A DNA stretch of 64,000 bases, taken from NCBI RefSeq assembly GCF_932526225.1, contig NC_064042.1, positions 6,193,540 to 6,257,539 on the forward strand, read 5' to 3'. The notes under the pieces were generated by a model that searched no databases, was not told the origin of the DNA, and saw only the letters and a list, made by a program, of their open reading frames with translations. This stretch comes from Nematostella vectensis. Its lineage: Eukaryota > Cnidaria > Anthozoa > Actiniaria > Edwardsiidae. This document shows positions 1 to 12,719 of the stretch, piece by piece. How positions within the stretch are numbered: position 1 is the first letter of the stretch; each line of letters starts with the position of its first letter. A program made the translations under genes and the position numbers.

Positions 1-376
1 TCTCTTCTGGGTGTTCGCACTCGATACCAGTCTCTTCTTGATGTTCGTATTCGGTACCAGTCTCGTCTGGGTGTTTGTACTCGGTACCAGTCTCTTCTGG
101 GTGTTCGTCCTCAGTAACAGGCTCTTCTGGGTGACTGTACTCGGTACCCGTCTCTTCTAGGTGTTCGTACTCGATGCCAGTCCCTTGAGAGTGCTCACAC
201 TTGATCTCGGTCTTTGTATGTACTGCGGGGTGCTTATTCTCGGTTCCAGACCCCCCGTGGTGATTATACTGGGCCCCAGTTCCTACATCGTGTAGCACGC
301 CGTAGTGATGGTTTGTCTCTGGCTCGACGTTTGCAGACGATCGGCGAGTCGAGGTTTGACTTGACCAGACGAGATT
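1..376 (-). CDS. Partial exon with acidic decapeptide repeats
   Basis: The minus strand is open from about 376 to the window edge. The probable 3' splice site (TTTCTTATTTAAG) lies at 377-389. The exon begins NLVWSSQTSTRR and then passes into ten-residue repeats of the type TGTEYEHPEE. Each repeat is exactly 30 bp, with about seven clear copies at 1-210 and degenerate ones up to about 300. Conserved Glu, His and Pro and mostly reading-frame-neutral changes (Tyr/Cys, Glu/Lys/Ser) suggest coding DNA rather than a plain satellite. The repeat is rich in Glu and Thr and is probably disordered. The rest of the gene lies outside the window, so I cannot name it. A non-coding 30-bp minisatellite with a chance open frame is the alternative. 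Confidence 0.5.
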
Positions 377-3068
377 CTTAAATAAGAAAGGCGAAAATAG
401 GGAACATCATTTGTTTTTCTATACATTTGCAAAATTTTCAAATATATCAAAATTATATGCTACCCATAATGCAACCTGAGTTAACGGCACAAAGATTGTT
501 CTTCTTTTTAGGAACAAGCCATTTATATGTTTTGTACATCACCACGAGAGGAACAAATTCTGCATAATAGCTGAGGGAAAAATCACATAATTAAATTGTT
601 CGTCCCTTATCAAATCATAATTTTAATTCTAAATTCAGCATTCTGTAGTTTGCCAATGCCAAGAAACCCACACTGTCATTGTATATAAGGGTGGGAGGGA
701 CGCCAATACAAATAAACGAAAACAGCGTGAGGTTTTCTTTGTCGTGACTCTTCGCCAACTGGCAAAAACTGAGTGTAAAAGCAGTCCTTCCAATATGAAG
801 TCTTATCCATAAATTTTGTTAAGCATATGAAGTCCCCGCTGGAACTTTTCGCAACACATCTTTCTTTTTTTGGAAATTTCTTTTGATTTTGTCTCTAATT
901 ATGGGTTAACGTTAAACTCAAAATGTTTTAAAAATTTTAATTATAAATTATTTCCCCAACTTGCCCAACTTCTTAGTCAAATAATTTCTAACTGTCCCGT
1001 AATAGTAGAAAATATCTGCTAATGGATATTTAATTATTAATTACGTCCCTAACTTGCTTTATATTCGGATACAAACCGCAAAACTGTTGAGAATTTTTTT
1101 AAACAGATTGTGTTTTATTGATAGAATAGTGGAATAGAAGAACGCATTGGTTTCTTATTTTGTGAGAAATGTTTGCAGGGTATTTTGACTGTCGATAAAA
1201 GCTCTCCCAAGTATTTAACACAGTTATATTTTCTACGCTCAACGTTTAGAAGAATAAGCGTTCATAACAAATTCTGGGATATTGCCTACCTCGTTTGTGT
1301 GTCTCTTAGTACCAAAATTTATCTGAAAAAAAAAATATATAGAAATTAGTCCGAGAAATGTACGGTATTTGTCGTAAACAGAAACATGATAATTGGTCCC
1401 AATTAAAAACTTACAGTTAAAGTGGATATAAAAGTAGGAGCACTGCTTTGGAGTTGTTTCGTCATGATAGTTATCGTCAGTAACGCTTGGATATCCAAGC
1501 GAGTTGTATTTCCTAGAAATTAAACATCTAAACATCTGACAATGCTCGGCTGCTGTTTTTAGTTTGGCGTTTCACTTGTTTGCTTTGTTAGGTAAGCGGG
1601 CATTGCGGGTACTGCAGATGGCGCCGCAGGCCTGGAAACTAACAGTCCTGTTCGACAGGCGATAGTTGCATTAAAGACTAAGACGGATGGAAAAGCCGAG
1701 CTGCGCTAGTTGCGTGACGTACGTGACGGAAAGCCGAGTCCCTATTTTTGGCCGAGCGCTACGTCCGATAGAACGGCTTTTCCGGAAGCTTTTTCTGGCG
1801 GGCTTATCGAGAGACTGATTCACTAGCCCGAGTATCAGGCGATTTTATTTTTAAAAAGTCGGACAGGACAAATAGCTTCCCGGTATATACTTGAAAGGGA
1901 ACGATAAAAGGGCCTGACACTCGGGCTACTGTTTCACAGGATATAAACGCCTCAATCATTTCATTCAATTTATGAGGAACGAAGGCTTATATCACAATAA
2001 TGCTACTTCACAATTTTAGGCCGTACGGGAATTTGTGAGCTAGAGAGAATTTTCCGCTGTTTTATGGCCCAAGAGCGAAGCGGTTGTGTTGGTTTTTTTT
2101 TTTTTTCTGAGCGGGCCATACGGCCTCAAATCAACCACTGAGAGTGCACAAGGAATCGTAGCGGTATAAGAATTTAAATTATACATATTCGAGGCAGTTT
2201 TTTTAAATAATAGCACCACATACGTGTAATACATATCAAATCAAAGCCGGCTATTTGTGAAGATAATATCAAAATAAGGCATGTGCGAATTTCAGTACGT
2301 GAGCAGCGACAATAGTGAAAACCCAGTGCGTTGGTCGAGTCGAGAGTAATGAACATCAGACGGAATTAATATCAATCAATCAATATCCCACAAGCGTGAT
2401 TTTAGCGTCAAATACTTTTATTGTCAACTACTTTTGTTTTGGTCCTTTAAAATACAGTTTTAGCGCCGAGATGTTCTCGGTTATAAATGGATGGCAAGAG
2501 CTGAGGCCGATTTATTTTTTCCCATTTTGGTCGATGCAAAACAAGTTATTGTGTTCCTCAAAAGACTTGGAATCTTTAATGATACGGTATGTCCGCGTTA
2601 AACAGTTAGATCCTCGAAAACGTTTTATTTTATTATAACTAACTACGTTAACTTGAGGGCGGCTTTTCTACATAAGACAGTTGTTCAGTATTTTCTTTGT
2701 TTTAACTTACGACACATTTTAAGGTGAACTAATATTAAAAGTGTGTAGCTTGTCGCATGCGATATTAAAAACCTGATCATACCATATGCTTCACTCTCAC
2801 TAGCACTTCGGCATTATTGCTTTTGAAACTTGTTTGTAGAATTTCAAAGTGATATCCGCTTCTTCAACACCTTATTCCACGAGGCCGTCCCGTCCCGTCC
2901 GGTCTCGTATTCGGATCATGAAAGGATAAATATTCCCTATCCTACGAATAACGAATAATCACTGTTTATCACGATAATAATTTTGCCCTTAAAGCAACTG
3001 TTTGGTTTTAAACGCTCACTTTTTTATATGAATTCATGCCACCTCTGTAAAACGTAATATTAAAAATA
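377..3068. other. Intergenic or intronic DNA, no gene seen
   Basis: AT-rich DNA with only short, low-quality open frames. A more GC-rich patch at about 1570-1800 contains TGACGTACGTGACGG and could be a promoter or CpG-like region for the minus-strand gene at the left edge, but I see no further support. An imperfect inverted repeat (ACTAGCCCGAGTATCAGGC near 1825, GCCTGACACTCGGGCTACTG near 1912) could be a small MITE remnant. Confidence 0.5.
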
Positions 3069-3077
3069 TAATGGTAG
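3069..3077. repeat. Left target-site duplication TAATGGTAG
   Basis: The 9-bp string TAATGGTAG directly precedes the left inverted repeat and is repeated exactly at 6247-6255, right after the right inverted repeat. A 9-bp duplication fits Mutator-like and Foldback transposition. Confidence 0.85.
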
Positions 3078-3648
3078 ACCATAGTGAAGCTGGCAGGCAA
3101 CTCAGCAGGCAACTCGGTGAAGTTAGCAGGCAACTCAAATGTGATAATTTGTGTAATATCTCGGCAGGTATATGGCCGATTGTCACGAAATTTTGACACG
3201 ATTGTACAAAAAGTACAACAAACATATTCATGCATGTATGATATCAAATATTATTAATCACGTGACTGTGTGACGTTGAACGTTCCAGCAGGCAAGTCGT
3301 TACATCACAATTGTCGCGATATCTACGTCCCCTTTTTACCGATAGTCATCAAACTTTAACCTAAGTGTACAAATGTAATAACGAAGACAACGCCGTATTA
3401 GTTATTCTCATGACGTCATCAATCACGTGACCGTGGGAAAAAACATTTTCTCGAGTTCCTATTGAGAAAACATTACGAAACTTTCGAAATATGACAAATA
3501 GCACATGGGATTTTACAATCATGAACTTTTAAAATATGACGTCATCAATCACGTGACCGTGGGAAAAAAAGTCGATATCTAGAGTTCTGACTGAAATAAC
3601 AGTGCAAAACTTTCGAAATACGACAAATTATGTATGTCGTTATTAAAG
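3078..3648 (+). repeat. Left long terminal inverted repeat (571 bp)
   Basis: It pairs with 5676-6246 in reverse complement with only scattered mismatches, for example CCCCTTTTTACC against CCCATTTTCACC. The outer 60 bp hold three copies of AGCAGGCAACTC or a close variant, with a further related copy near 3290. These are candidate transposase-binding sites. ATCACGTGAC palindromes recur inside. Confidence 0.88.
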
Positions 3649-4900
3649 TTACCTGCTGTACTGTCGAGTTGCCTGCTATATGTTTTTATTAAAGTAAATC
3701 ACGTACAAATTCCAAAAAAGTGAAGCTTGAATGACGACGAATACGATATTCCCAGTGCATAACAACTTACCTGCTGTACTGTCGAGTTGCCTGCTATATG
3801 TTTTTATTAAAGTAAATCATGTACAAATACGAAAAAGTGAAGCTTCAATAACGACGAATACGATATTCCCAGTGCATAACGAGTTACCTGCTGTACTGTC
3901 GAGTTGCCTGCTATATGTTTTTATTAAAGTAAATCACGTACAAATTCCAAAAAAGTGAAGCTTGAATGACGACGAATACGATATTCCCAGCGCATAACGA
4001 GTTACCTGCTGTACTGTCGAGTTGCCTGCTATATGTTTTTATTAAAGTAAATCACGTATAAATACCAAAAAGTGAACATTTAACAACGACGAATACGATA
4101 TTCCCAGCGCATAACGAGTTACCTGCTGTACTGTCGAGTTGCCTGCTATATGTTTTTATTAAAGTAAATCACGTACAAATTCCAAAAAAGTGAAGCTTGA
4201 ATGACGACGAATACGATATTCCCAGCGCATAACGAGTTACCTGCTGTACTGTCGAGTTGCCTGCTATATGTTTTTATAAGAGTAAATCACTTACAACTGC
4301 CTAAAAAGTGAAGCTTAAACAACGGAGAATACAATATTACCAGTGCATAACGAGTTACCTGCTGTACTGTCAAGTTGCCTGCTATATGTTTTTATTAAAG
4401 TAAATCACGTACAAATTCCAAAAAAGTGAAGCTTGAATGACGACGAATACGATATTCCCAGCGCATAACGAGTTACCTGCTGTACTGTCGAGTTGCCTGC
4501 TATATGTTTTTATTAAAGTAAATCACGTATAAATACCAAAAAGTGAACATTTAACAACGACGAATACGATATTCCCAGCGCATAACGAGTTACCTGCTGT
4601 ACTGTCGAGTTGCCTGCTATATGTTTTTATTAAAGTAAATCACGTACAAATTCCAAAAAAGTGAAGCTTGAATGACGACGAATACGATATTCCCAGCGCA
4701 TAACGAGTTAGCTGCTGTACTATTGAGTTGCCTGCTATATGTTTTTATTAAAGTAAATCACGTATAAATGCCAAAAAGTGAAGCTGTAACAACAACGAAT
4801 ACAATATTCCCAGTGTATAACGAGTTACCTGCTGTACTGTCGAGTTTCCTGTTATATGTTTTTGTTCGAGTAAATTACGTACAAATGCCAAAAAGTGAAC
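3649..4900 (+). repeat. Internal tandem array, ~119-bp unit
   Basis: About eleven head-to-tail copies start TTACCTGCTGTACTGTCGAG and contain TTGCCTGCTATATG, GTAAATCACGTA and CGACGAATACGATATTCCCA. Some units share a variant ending (AGTGAACATTTAACAACG), giving a partial higher-order pattern. The GTTGCCTGCT core also occurs in the inverted ends. One more copy lies near 5597. Confidence 0.9.
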
Positions 4901-5675
4901 ATTTAAATCTGGTATTCGTACCGAGGCGGCTGTGTGGGGTTATAAAATGTATGGTGATAGACGTTAGTGCGTGGGTTAAAGTGTGCAATTATGGCTATTA
5001 TATATGGTGTATTGCATTGGGGATGTTAGTTAAGAGTTGTGGCTATAAATGAAATGTAGAAAACGGGCTTGGAGTTAGGGCAGAACAGTGTATTTGACCT
5101 TTGAACGAGGGTGATAATTACCTGTTGATAATTTCCTGTGAGTGTAATGTGAGCTTGTGAAAAATCAAGTCAATAACAAGACCGGTGAGGAATAATATCT
5201 GAAAGCGTGCAGGGGACAAATCAATGATGGCAAATAGAAGATAGATAGTGGTTATATAAGTATTGGGCAGTTGGCTCCTTGAGTATGGGTTTTTATATTG
5301 TGTCGTGTAGAGAGAGAGTTTGTTAGGATTCGCGCTCTAGGTTAGTGACTGATAATCGATGAGCTTAAGCGATGGCCCATATCGAGCGAAAATAATACGC
5401 GTAGATACGGCAGAGAAACGGTAGGAATTACAGTGCAGGTTAAGATGTGTAAATCACGTGCAAGTGCCAAAAGTGAACATTTAACAACGACGAATACGAT
5501 ATTTCCAGTATATGTTTCTATTCGAGTTAATCACTTACAAATGCCAAAAAAGTGAAGCTTTAATAACGACGAATACGATATTCCCAGTGTATCACGAGTT
5601 ACCTGCTGTACTGTCAAGTTGCCTGCTATATGTTTGTATAAAAGTAAATCACGAAAACATTCCAAAAAAGTTAGG

Positions 5676-6246
5676 CTTTAATAACGACATACATAATTTG
5701 TCGTATTTCGAAAGTTTTGCACTGTTATTTCAGTCAGAACTCTAGATATCGACTTTTTTTCCCACGGTCACGTGATTGATGGCGTCATATTTTAAAAGTT
5801 CATGATTGTAAAATCCCATGTGCTATTTGTCATATTTCGAAAGTTTCGTAATGTTTTCTCAATAGGAACTCGAGAAAATGTTTTTTCCCACGGTCACGTG
5901 ATTGATGACGTCATGAGAATAACTAATACGGTGTTGTCTTCGTTATTACATTTGTACACTTAGGTTAAAGTTTGATGACTATCGGTGAAAATGGGACGTA
6001 GATATTGAGACAATTGTGATGTAACGACTTGCCTGCTGGAACATTCAACGTCACACAGTCACGTGATTAATAATATTTGATATCATACATGCATGAATAT
6101 GTTTGTAGTACTTTTTGTACAATCGTGTCAAAATTTCGTGACAATCGGCCAAATACCTGCCGAGATATTACACAAATCAACACATTTGAGTTGCCTGCTA
6201 ACTTCACCGAGTTGCCTGCTGAGTTGCCTGCCAGCTTCACTATGGT
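5676..6246 (-). repeat. Right long terminal inverted repeat (571 bp)
   Basis: Reverse complement of 3078-3648, ending CCAGCTTCACTATGGT, followed immediately by the second TAATGGTAG at 6247-6255. Confidence 0.88.
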
Positions 6247-6255
6247 TAATGGTAG

Positions 6256-7762
6256 TACTTTTTTCGATGAAAAATTAATGAAAATTAAATTTGACCGCAA
6301 CCAAGACACCGACTTTATGCTGTCGTCTAAAGCATCATTTTGTAAATGTAAATGTAAATATATTTAAAAAATAATCAGCCGTTAATTTGAGTATAATTAC
6401 ATATCTACATATAGCTACAGTCATATAAAGGTAATAGATGTTAATCAATTCGAAGTAAATGGCAGGAGTGGATTTATCAATTAAAGTCGACGTACATAAT
6501 AGCCGGATAGTCTTTCTCGTCGCGGCAAACAACAAAAGTCGTTTTTTCTTACAAGTAAGTCTTGTCTATCACATAAGCTGATGCTTCTGTCATATTTTTC
6601 AAACGCTGAAGACAAGAATACTGCTGTTTTACAGAAACGAAATGTTTTGGAAATGTTTTTAAGTCTACACGGTAAATATACTTGTTAATCTTTTTGGCTT
6701 AAAATGTGTGCTAAATAATAGGCTCTTTTTTTAAGGGCTAGGGTTAGGTTGTTTTCTTTTTCTTTAGTTTTGGTGTTTGAGAGTGATGAGTACTAGGGCA
6801 ATTAGTGCAAAAATTTATTGCGTTAAAAACGAGTCACACTTGAGTATTTCTCTTTCTAGGTTAAGCTGATAAAAAAACGTACAGGAGCAAAAAAATTATA
6901 TATATTTTAAGGACATATTACCAAAAGTGTTCACAGGTCAAGATGTATCCTTTTTAAGATGCAAATTTTGTATTTTTTGTTGTGTTTTATTTTTGGATGA
7001 TTCCCAAAAATGTGTACAAGGGTACCAGCTTGGCTATTCGCGCCATAGTACCGTCTTGGCGCGAATTGTATCATCTTGACGCAAATTGTATAGTCTTTTC
7101 GGTGAAATAAAAAGATAAACAAGTAGAAAACTGTATATTAAAAAAGGTATTCTGCAGGTGCAATGCTAGGTTTTAATTAAATCAATTACTTACATTATTT
7201 TTCGGGTTTTGTTTCTGTTTATTGTTTTTCTTGTAAACCACACCTTGCCTGGTAGCCTACACAAATTGCATCAAATTTGACCATAGAGTAGAGGCAGACA
7301 AAAAGTCTTAAACGATCTCTGCGCCTCTGTTATCAAATACTCGAGTATACCAATCAGTTTTGCGTTTTCTTTTCATTTTCTTTTAATTAAAAGTCGAACT
7401 GATATCATTTTTTTAGAAAAAGAATTTATTTCTTTTAAAAGCAAGGCTATTCCCTATTTATTGAAAAATTGAGGGTGGAAAGAGAAGTTGAAACTAGGTT
7501 TTTAAATTACAAATGAAACAACAACAGGATAAAAGAACACATCTGAAAAAAAAACTTTTTATTTCTAAATGACTGTATTCATTGCTTTGGGTACATTATA
7601 GTGTAAACAAAAACGATTTCAAAAAGGTTGATTTCCGTTATCTAGGGAAGGTTCGCCGGATATTGTTTTGCTTGTGTGTGTATCTTGTTTCACTACACTT
7701 TTTTATTGTTTCATAATGAAAACCCACAGCCCTGATGTAATAACCTGGAATAGAATTACAGC
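6256..7762. other. No gene seen
   Basis: AT-rich DNA with short frames only and no recognisable domain or RNA. Nothing further to support. Confidence 0.5.
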
Positions 7763-7951
7763 CAAATTCGTTGTTGGCGACCTCGTCGAATCCAAAATCC
7801 TTGTCTCGTTTGGGAATAGCGCGTAGTCAGACACAAGCTTTGAGGGCGGTTTGTTTGTTTTTTATTGTTTGTTTTTTTTTTTTTACTACGCGCTATTCCC
7901 AAACGAAGAAAGGAATTTTCGATTCTGGGAGGTCGCGCAACAACGAATTTG
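7763..7951. mobile_element. Hairpin MITE-like element, ~60-bp inverted ends
   Basis: CAAATTCGTTGTTG at the left end matches CAACAACGAATTTG at the right end. The inverted match continues imperfectly for about 60 bp on each side, up to the shared TTTGGGAATAGCGCGTAGT. The loop of about 65 bp contains a long T tract. No clear target duplication is visible and there is no coding capacity. Confidence 0.65.
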
Positions 7952-9289
7952 ACTATAATGAATGGAATTATAGTACTTTTTCATAAGAAACATTCATCGT
8001 TTTTTAATACTAAAGCAAAGCTTCAGGCACGGTTCTTATCTTTACCAAAAAAAAAAAAAAAATTGTTTGTGTGACGTGTATAATTTGTGTCCTGCGTATG
8101 TATGTACAGGTGTATGTACTTTAGCTTTTTCCCGCCTTTTCACCGAAGCAGAGCGCGCGCGTGAACCAGGTCGCATGGTCGAGTTGAGATACCATCAGAA
8201 CGGCTGCAGCGATTCTTCTATCTGAAACTACTAGCTCATGTGACCACTATGTTATATCTATTTAAGCTTATGATTATGTGAAAATGCAAGGACTGAAATT
8301 TATAAAAAAATGTTTCACAAGTTGAGTTGTTCTTCGGCGCTTGTTGAAAGATCGTCAAATACTTTCCTTTTCCCACATCGTATCTATGCACCCAATCCCC
8401 TTCTCTTTTCCCGACCTTGGATGGCCTGGCTTAGGCAATTGATTGCTATAGTTTTTTTTCATTTTTCACCTTTTTAACACCAAGCCATTAAAAATATGTT
8501 TATATAGAGGGCCCTTTTAGTGAGAATTTTTGTAATCACTGTACTCTTCAAGGTTCTTTTTCCAGCATTTCACCCCATGTCGTCTGGCCAACCTAATTGG
8601 CGATAAATTCAATTACTACCCAAAATAGAATTCTGTTTAGCTGCATCATCAAAATAGACGGGAAATGACTAAATGGTCCGTGCAAAGCAAACAATCATAA
8701 AAGCACATTAGGAAACGCTAGAGTTTGAGCCATACATGATTACAAGGCAATGGCTAAATATTAGTAGTACAAATATTTAAAACCCGCTGTCTCTTGCCTA
8801 CTGTACACGTCCTTAGAGAAATCAAGTTACTGCGAAAAACAAAGGGGGAAATAAGAGATGATATTTATGCTGAAACAGAAGTAAGTAACCCCACGAGACC
8901 TCACCTTTACTTTGTTCGTTGATTAATTCCTTTTCTAAATCAATGTATCCTTATGAAAAATAAAAAAAATGTGTAAATGTTCTCACGAAAAATCTAGAAT
9001 CGAGTGTTTTTCCATGGCTGCAATCTCTTTAATTATAAATAAACATTTGAAAAGGTAATTCCGTATAGCAAAACTGCATTCTGATTGGCTGAAGCATACT
9101 GGACGCTGATTTGCTGATAAACAGTAAAAATTTGAGCGGACAAATTTAATGTGCAATCCGTCACCTATAAAAAGTACCAAACACGTGGGAATTTTCCCAC
9201 CACCACTAGGACTTTTGACGAGGGTTTTTCTGTTTGCATTTGACCAAGTGCTTTGCTAAGGACAACGTTCTTGAACAGTCATTATCTGC
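7952..9289. other. No gene seen
   Basis: AT-rich, with poly-A/T tracts and no convincing coding frame. Confidence 0.45.
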
Positions 9290-9577
9290 CAGGGGCGGAT
9301 ACAGGAGGGGGTGGGGTGGATTGGGGGTATATCCACCCCCCCTTTTTGAGCAAAAAAAATCGAAAAGTCACTTTGTTTGAAGAAAATAAATGTCTGAGGG
9401 ACGGGAGGTACTGTCCATTCTTCTTCGCCAGCTCGACTTTGCTGACGCGACAAATTCAATTCAGCGTGAAAAATTGTAAGATCTTCGTAGCAACCTATCA
9501 AAAAGCACTAGATCAGTTATAGGCCGTCTAGCCGGCCATTATTCACCCCCCATTTTGAAATCTTGGATCCGCCCCTG
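9290..9577. mobile_element. Small element with CAGGGGCGGAT ends
   Basis: Short inverted ends, CAGGGGCGGATACAGG at the left and GATCCGCCCCTG at the right, enclose about 290 bp with two near-terminal CACCCCCC tracts. This end type is common in small non-autonomous hAT-like elements. I see no clean 8-bp duplication. The open frames inside are not protein-like. Confidence 0.5.
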
Positions 9578-9974
9578 ATCTTCAGCCCAACACTGATTTA
9601 ACAGGTATGTTTGCTAGGATGCATTTTATCATCTTCTTAACTTTTTTTGCACAATAACAATTTATCACAAAAAATATGTGTGTTCACAGAATGTCTTTTT
9701 GGCCATCTGAAATCAAGTGTTTTTTCCATGGCTGCCTTATCATTTTGCAATTAAATAAACATTGGAAAACCAGCCTCGAGCAATTGTGCCGCCATCTTGG
9801 ATTTGGAAGAAGAAAAAAATCTAAGATGGCGGCCACATCGCTCGCGGCGATAGAATCACCACCAAAGCATACATGCTAACAATAGTCTTTGTCGACTATC
9901 ATTTTGCTAACCAGAGAAAAACTTTAAGTACAAGAAAGCCTTCACTGGCTGATTTTGGGAATCTATTACAACAT

Positions 9975-10230
9975 TGTGTAGTTCCAGAAAATATCCATAC
10001 CCCCTCCCCCCCCCCCCCCCTCCCATTGAGGGGATTGGAAATTCCGGGAGGATGGGGGGTTTAATCGCCCAGGAATTTCCAGAGGGGAGGGGGAGTAAAG
10101 TGCCCTTTTTCCTTAACAGTTACTGTATATATTTTTTTCCAGGGGGTTGAAAATTCCAGAGGTGTGGGGGTCATACTTCCGACCCCTTCAATGGGGGGAG
10201 GGGGGGATGGATATTTTCTGGAACTACACA
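9975..10230. mobile_element. MITE with 24-bp perfect inverted ends
   Basis: TGTGTAGTTCCAGAAAATAT at the left is matched exactly in reverse at the right (ATATTTTCTGGAACTACACA). Adjacent C-rich and G-rich tracts extend the pairing. The interior holds two further GGAAATTCC/GAAAATTCC-type half-palindromes. Non-coding. Confidence 0.6.
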
Positions 10231-12719
10231 TTTTGGATTGAATTCTGTAAAAAGTGTTTTTCAGATTATTAAAAAATGAATCGAAATCGGGATTCTTGAA
10301 AAAAAAAATGTTTTTCAAAATGATTTGAAAATACTAAAAAAGTGGAGAAAGCCCTTTAAACTAACAATAACCCATCCTCAAAGCAAGTTTATAGAAGCAG
10401 AATTGGCTGCAACTTAAGAGTTGCTCAAGGCAATACTTAACTACATTTGAAAATATAAAAAAAATGCATCCACAATCCAAGTCCGATATTTAAGTAACAA
10501 TAATTTGAATTGACGTCTCATACTATCTGGAATAAACCGGATGGAAATGGATTGGTATTGTGCGGGAGCGTAAAATGGTGGCGTGATTGGCCTTCTTTTA
10601 TACAATGCATCCTCAAGACAAAAAAAAAAGAAAAAAAAGGGAGAGATAGCATTTAAGAACAGGGGGTTTATTACTACAGATTATTCTAGGATCTTCACCC
10701 TCAGGAAGTCACCAAGATCCGGTTATAGATGAGCGACATGTCAAATAGTACAGGATTAGGAAATGATTTTTTTGTTGACATGCATTTGCAACCATAATGA
10801 TTTTTGGACAGGTTTGACGTGAATAGACTCCGTGCTAATCTTTGCAACTTACATAGTAAGTCATTTAGTTGTAACGCCTCCCTTCTCTTCCCTCAGGTTT
10901 TCGATCTTTTGAAAGTACTTCTCTTATCGCGGCCAGCTTTTGTCTGCCGCTGTTCTTCAAAATGTTCTTTCATTTTTTTTTTGCTTTTTTCTTAAATGTG
11001 AAATTTTCTTTCGTGATCCGATACACTGTTGGAATTGAGACTTTTGTTTTTAAGCGATTTTCTTGATTGGTAGGCCCGATTCACACCGTAAAATATTGAT
11101 ATATGCCCGCGTATTCGCTATTACCCAAATTTGTTTAATGGCTATTATTAAAAATCCGATTTTCGGACAACCAGCAAATTGAATGTTGATAATTTTTTCA
11201 GTTGAAAACGCTTTACATGGTTCACCTCATATTTCTAGTATAACTCCTTTGTACCCCTTCCCCCTTTCAATGTTGTAGTCTGACACCTGCGACCTTAATC
11301 CTCAACTTTGTAGGGGAAAGGGGGGGAATTTTTGTGTTTTCATTTGAAAAAATAGCATATTGACTATATAACTGATCAAGAAATCATTTTATCAAAGATT
11401 TAATTCGCCGACTGATAATGATGATTTATAGACCGGGGAATTGGAAAGGGTGAGGGGGGGGGGGGGGGGGGGGGGGAGGCATCGTAAGGGTTCTTATTCA
11501 AAAATTGGTCATTGAAAAACCCGAAGTATACCAATTGTATCATTTAAGCAAATGACTTTGCTTTAGAACTACTTTTGTATAGGAGAACTCTACTTTGTAA
11601 AAAAAAATAAAGTAAAAGTATACAGCTGGCGGGTACAGATACATACATTAGATAAAGGTTATTACTGTAAGACCCGTATACAAAAGTTGACGCTCTAAAG
11701 CCTATAAAACCCCATCCGCTTAGCCCTCGACCTGTTACAATTATTTCGATTAGGTTGACTATGAGAAAATGGAAAATCACGAATGCCAAACACCACTGCT
11801 TTGGGAAAACAAGTCTTGAATCTTGAACATTCAGTGAGTCTAAATTAAGTTTGTAACGAGGCCCAAAAGAAAACATTACTATTGGTCAAACTTTGTTCTA
11901 TTTTTTTATGGCGAAAATTATTTAAATAATAAGTGTATACTCGACTTTTTGTTTGGAGACATTGAAATACTAAGGGAGAGCGCAGATTGCATTGTTAAAA
12001 ACAACTTCGTTTAAAAATAACGCGAAGTTTTAAACGAAATTTAATAGCATCACGTAATCTGACAGGAAATAATCCTATTGAAATCCGCAATATTCATTTT
12101 TATGAGGCTTTTAAAGTATCAATTTATCTTTATAAGTGATAAATATCGTATTCAATCCTTCTGTTGTCCCGGAGCTACAATTATTTATTGGGCAAAAAAA
12201 ATGAGAAATCAAATAATTGGCAATTTAAGTTGAAACTGACCGCCTCGAAGTTAAAGCTAATTGAATTTTTTTTTTTTTTTTACAGTGGACTGATGAAAGG
12301 GTTTGGTTTTGTCTAACCATTTTTCAATTACAAAGGATGCTTTGAGGATTTGAATCTACTGATCCTGAAGCGTGGAGAATTAATAGATCAGGTGAAAGTG
12401 CAAAGAAGGGCTGCAAATACAGATAGAGAGTAGAATATTGACTAAAGCACGCGAATGACATACTGTTTCACTTGTAAATTAAAAAAAGAAGCGATTAGCG
12501 ACGGCTTGATGAACAATGCTCTCTTCTTCGTGATGGCAGATTGAGACGGATTGGTTCCATTCACAATCCCGAACGGTAAACGTGGACTCTATGATTTATG
12601 TCTGTGTGGTTAACACAAGTGTGGAGTATTATACTTTTTGACGGACCCGGAAGCCACATTCAAACTCGGAATCGAGTAATCAGGCAAGAGTCGACGAGCT
12701 CTTTGTGCGCAAAGCTGCG
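10231..12719. other. Upstream region of the GPCR, no gene seen
   Basis: AT-rich DNA with no convincing frame. A G-run of about 20 at 11457-11476 and a C/G-rich patch near 11260-11330 are the only notable sequences. The GPCR promoter and any 5' non-coding exon should lie in the right-hand part, but I cannot place them. Confidence 0.4.

Larger units (their letters stand above)
3078..6246. mobile_element. Non-autonomous foldback/Mutator-like element with long inverted ends
   Basis: The element has two near-identical 571-bp inverted repeats (3078-3648 and 5676-6246) that begin ACCATAGTGAAGCTGGC, and a perfect 9-bp target duplication. Between them lie about 11 tandem copies of a unit of about 119 bp (3649 to about 4900), a unique stretch (about 4905-5450) and a few degenerate unit copies (about 5450-5675). 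No transposase-like frame is present, so it must have been moved in trans. Drosophila Foldback elements and plant or animal Mutator-like elements share long inverted ends, internal tandem repeats and 9-bp duplications. The superfamily is inferred from structure alone. Confidence 0.85.

Noticed and set aside
3731-3958. Repeated small ORFs with CLLYVFIKVNHVQI inside the foldback element
   Set aside because: A by-product of the 119-bp tandem unit. Frames are short, not continuous, and lack a conserved start.
12705-12719. Upstream GTG as the GPCR start
   Set aside because: GTG is not a normal eukaryotic start, and the ATG at 12720 is the first in-frame ATG after the preceding stop.
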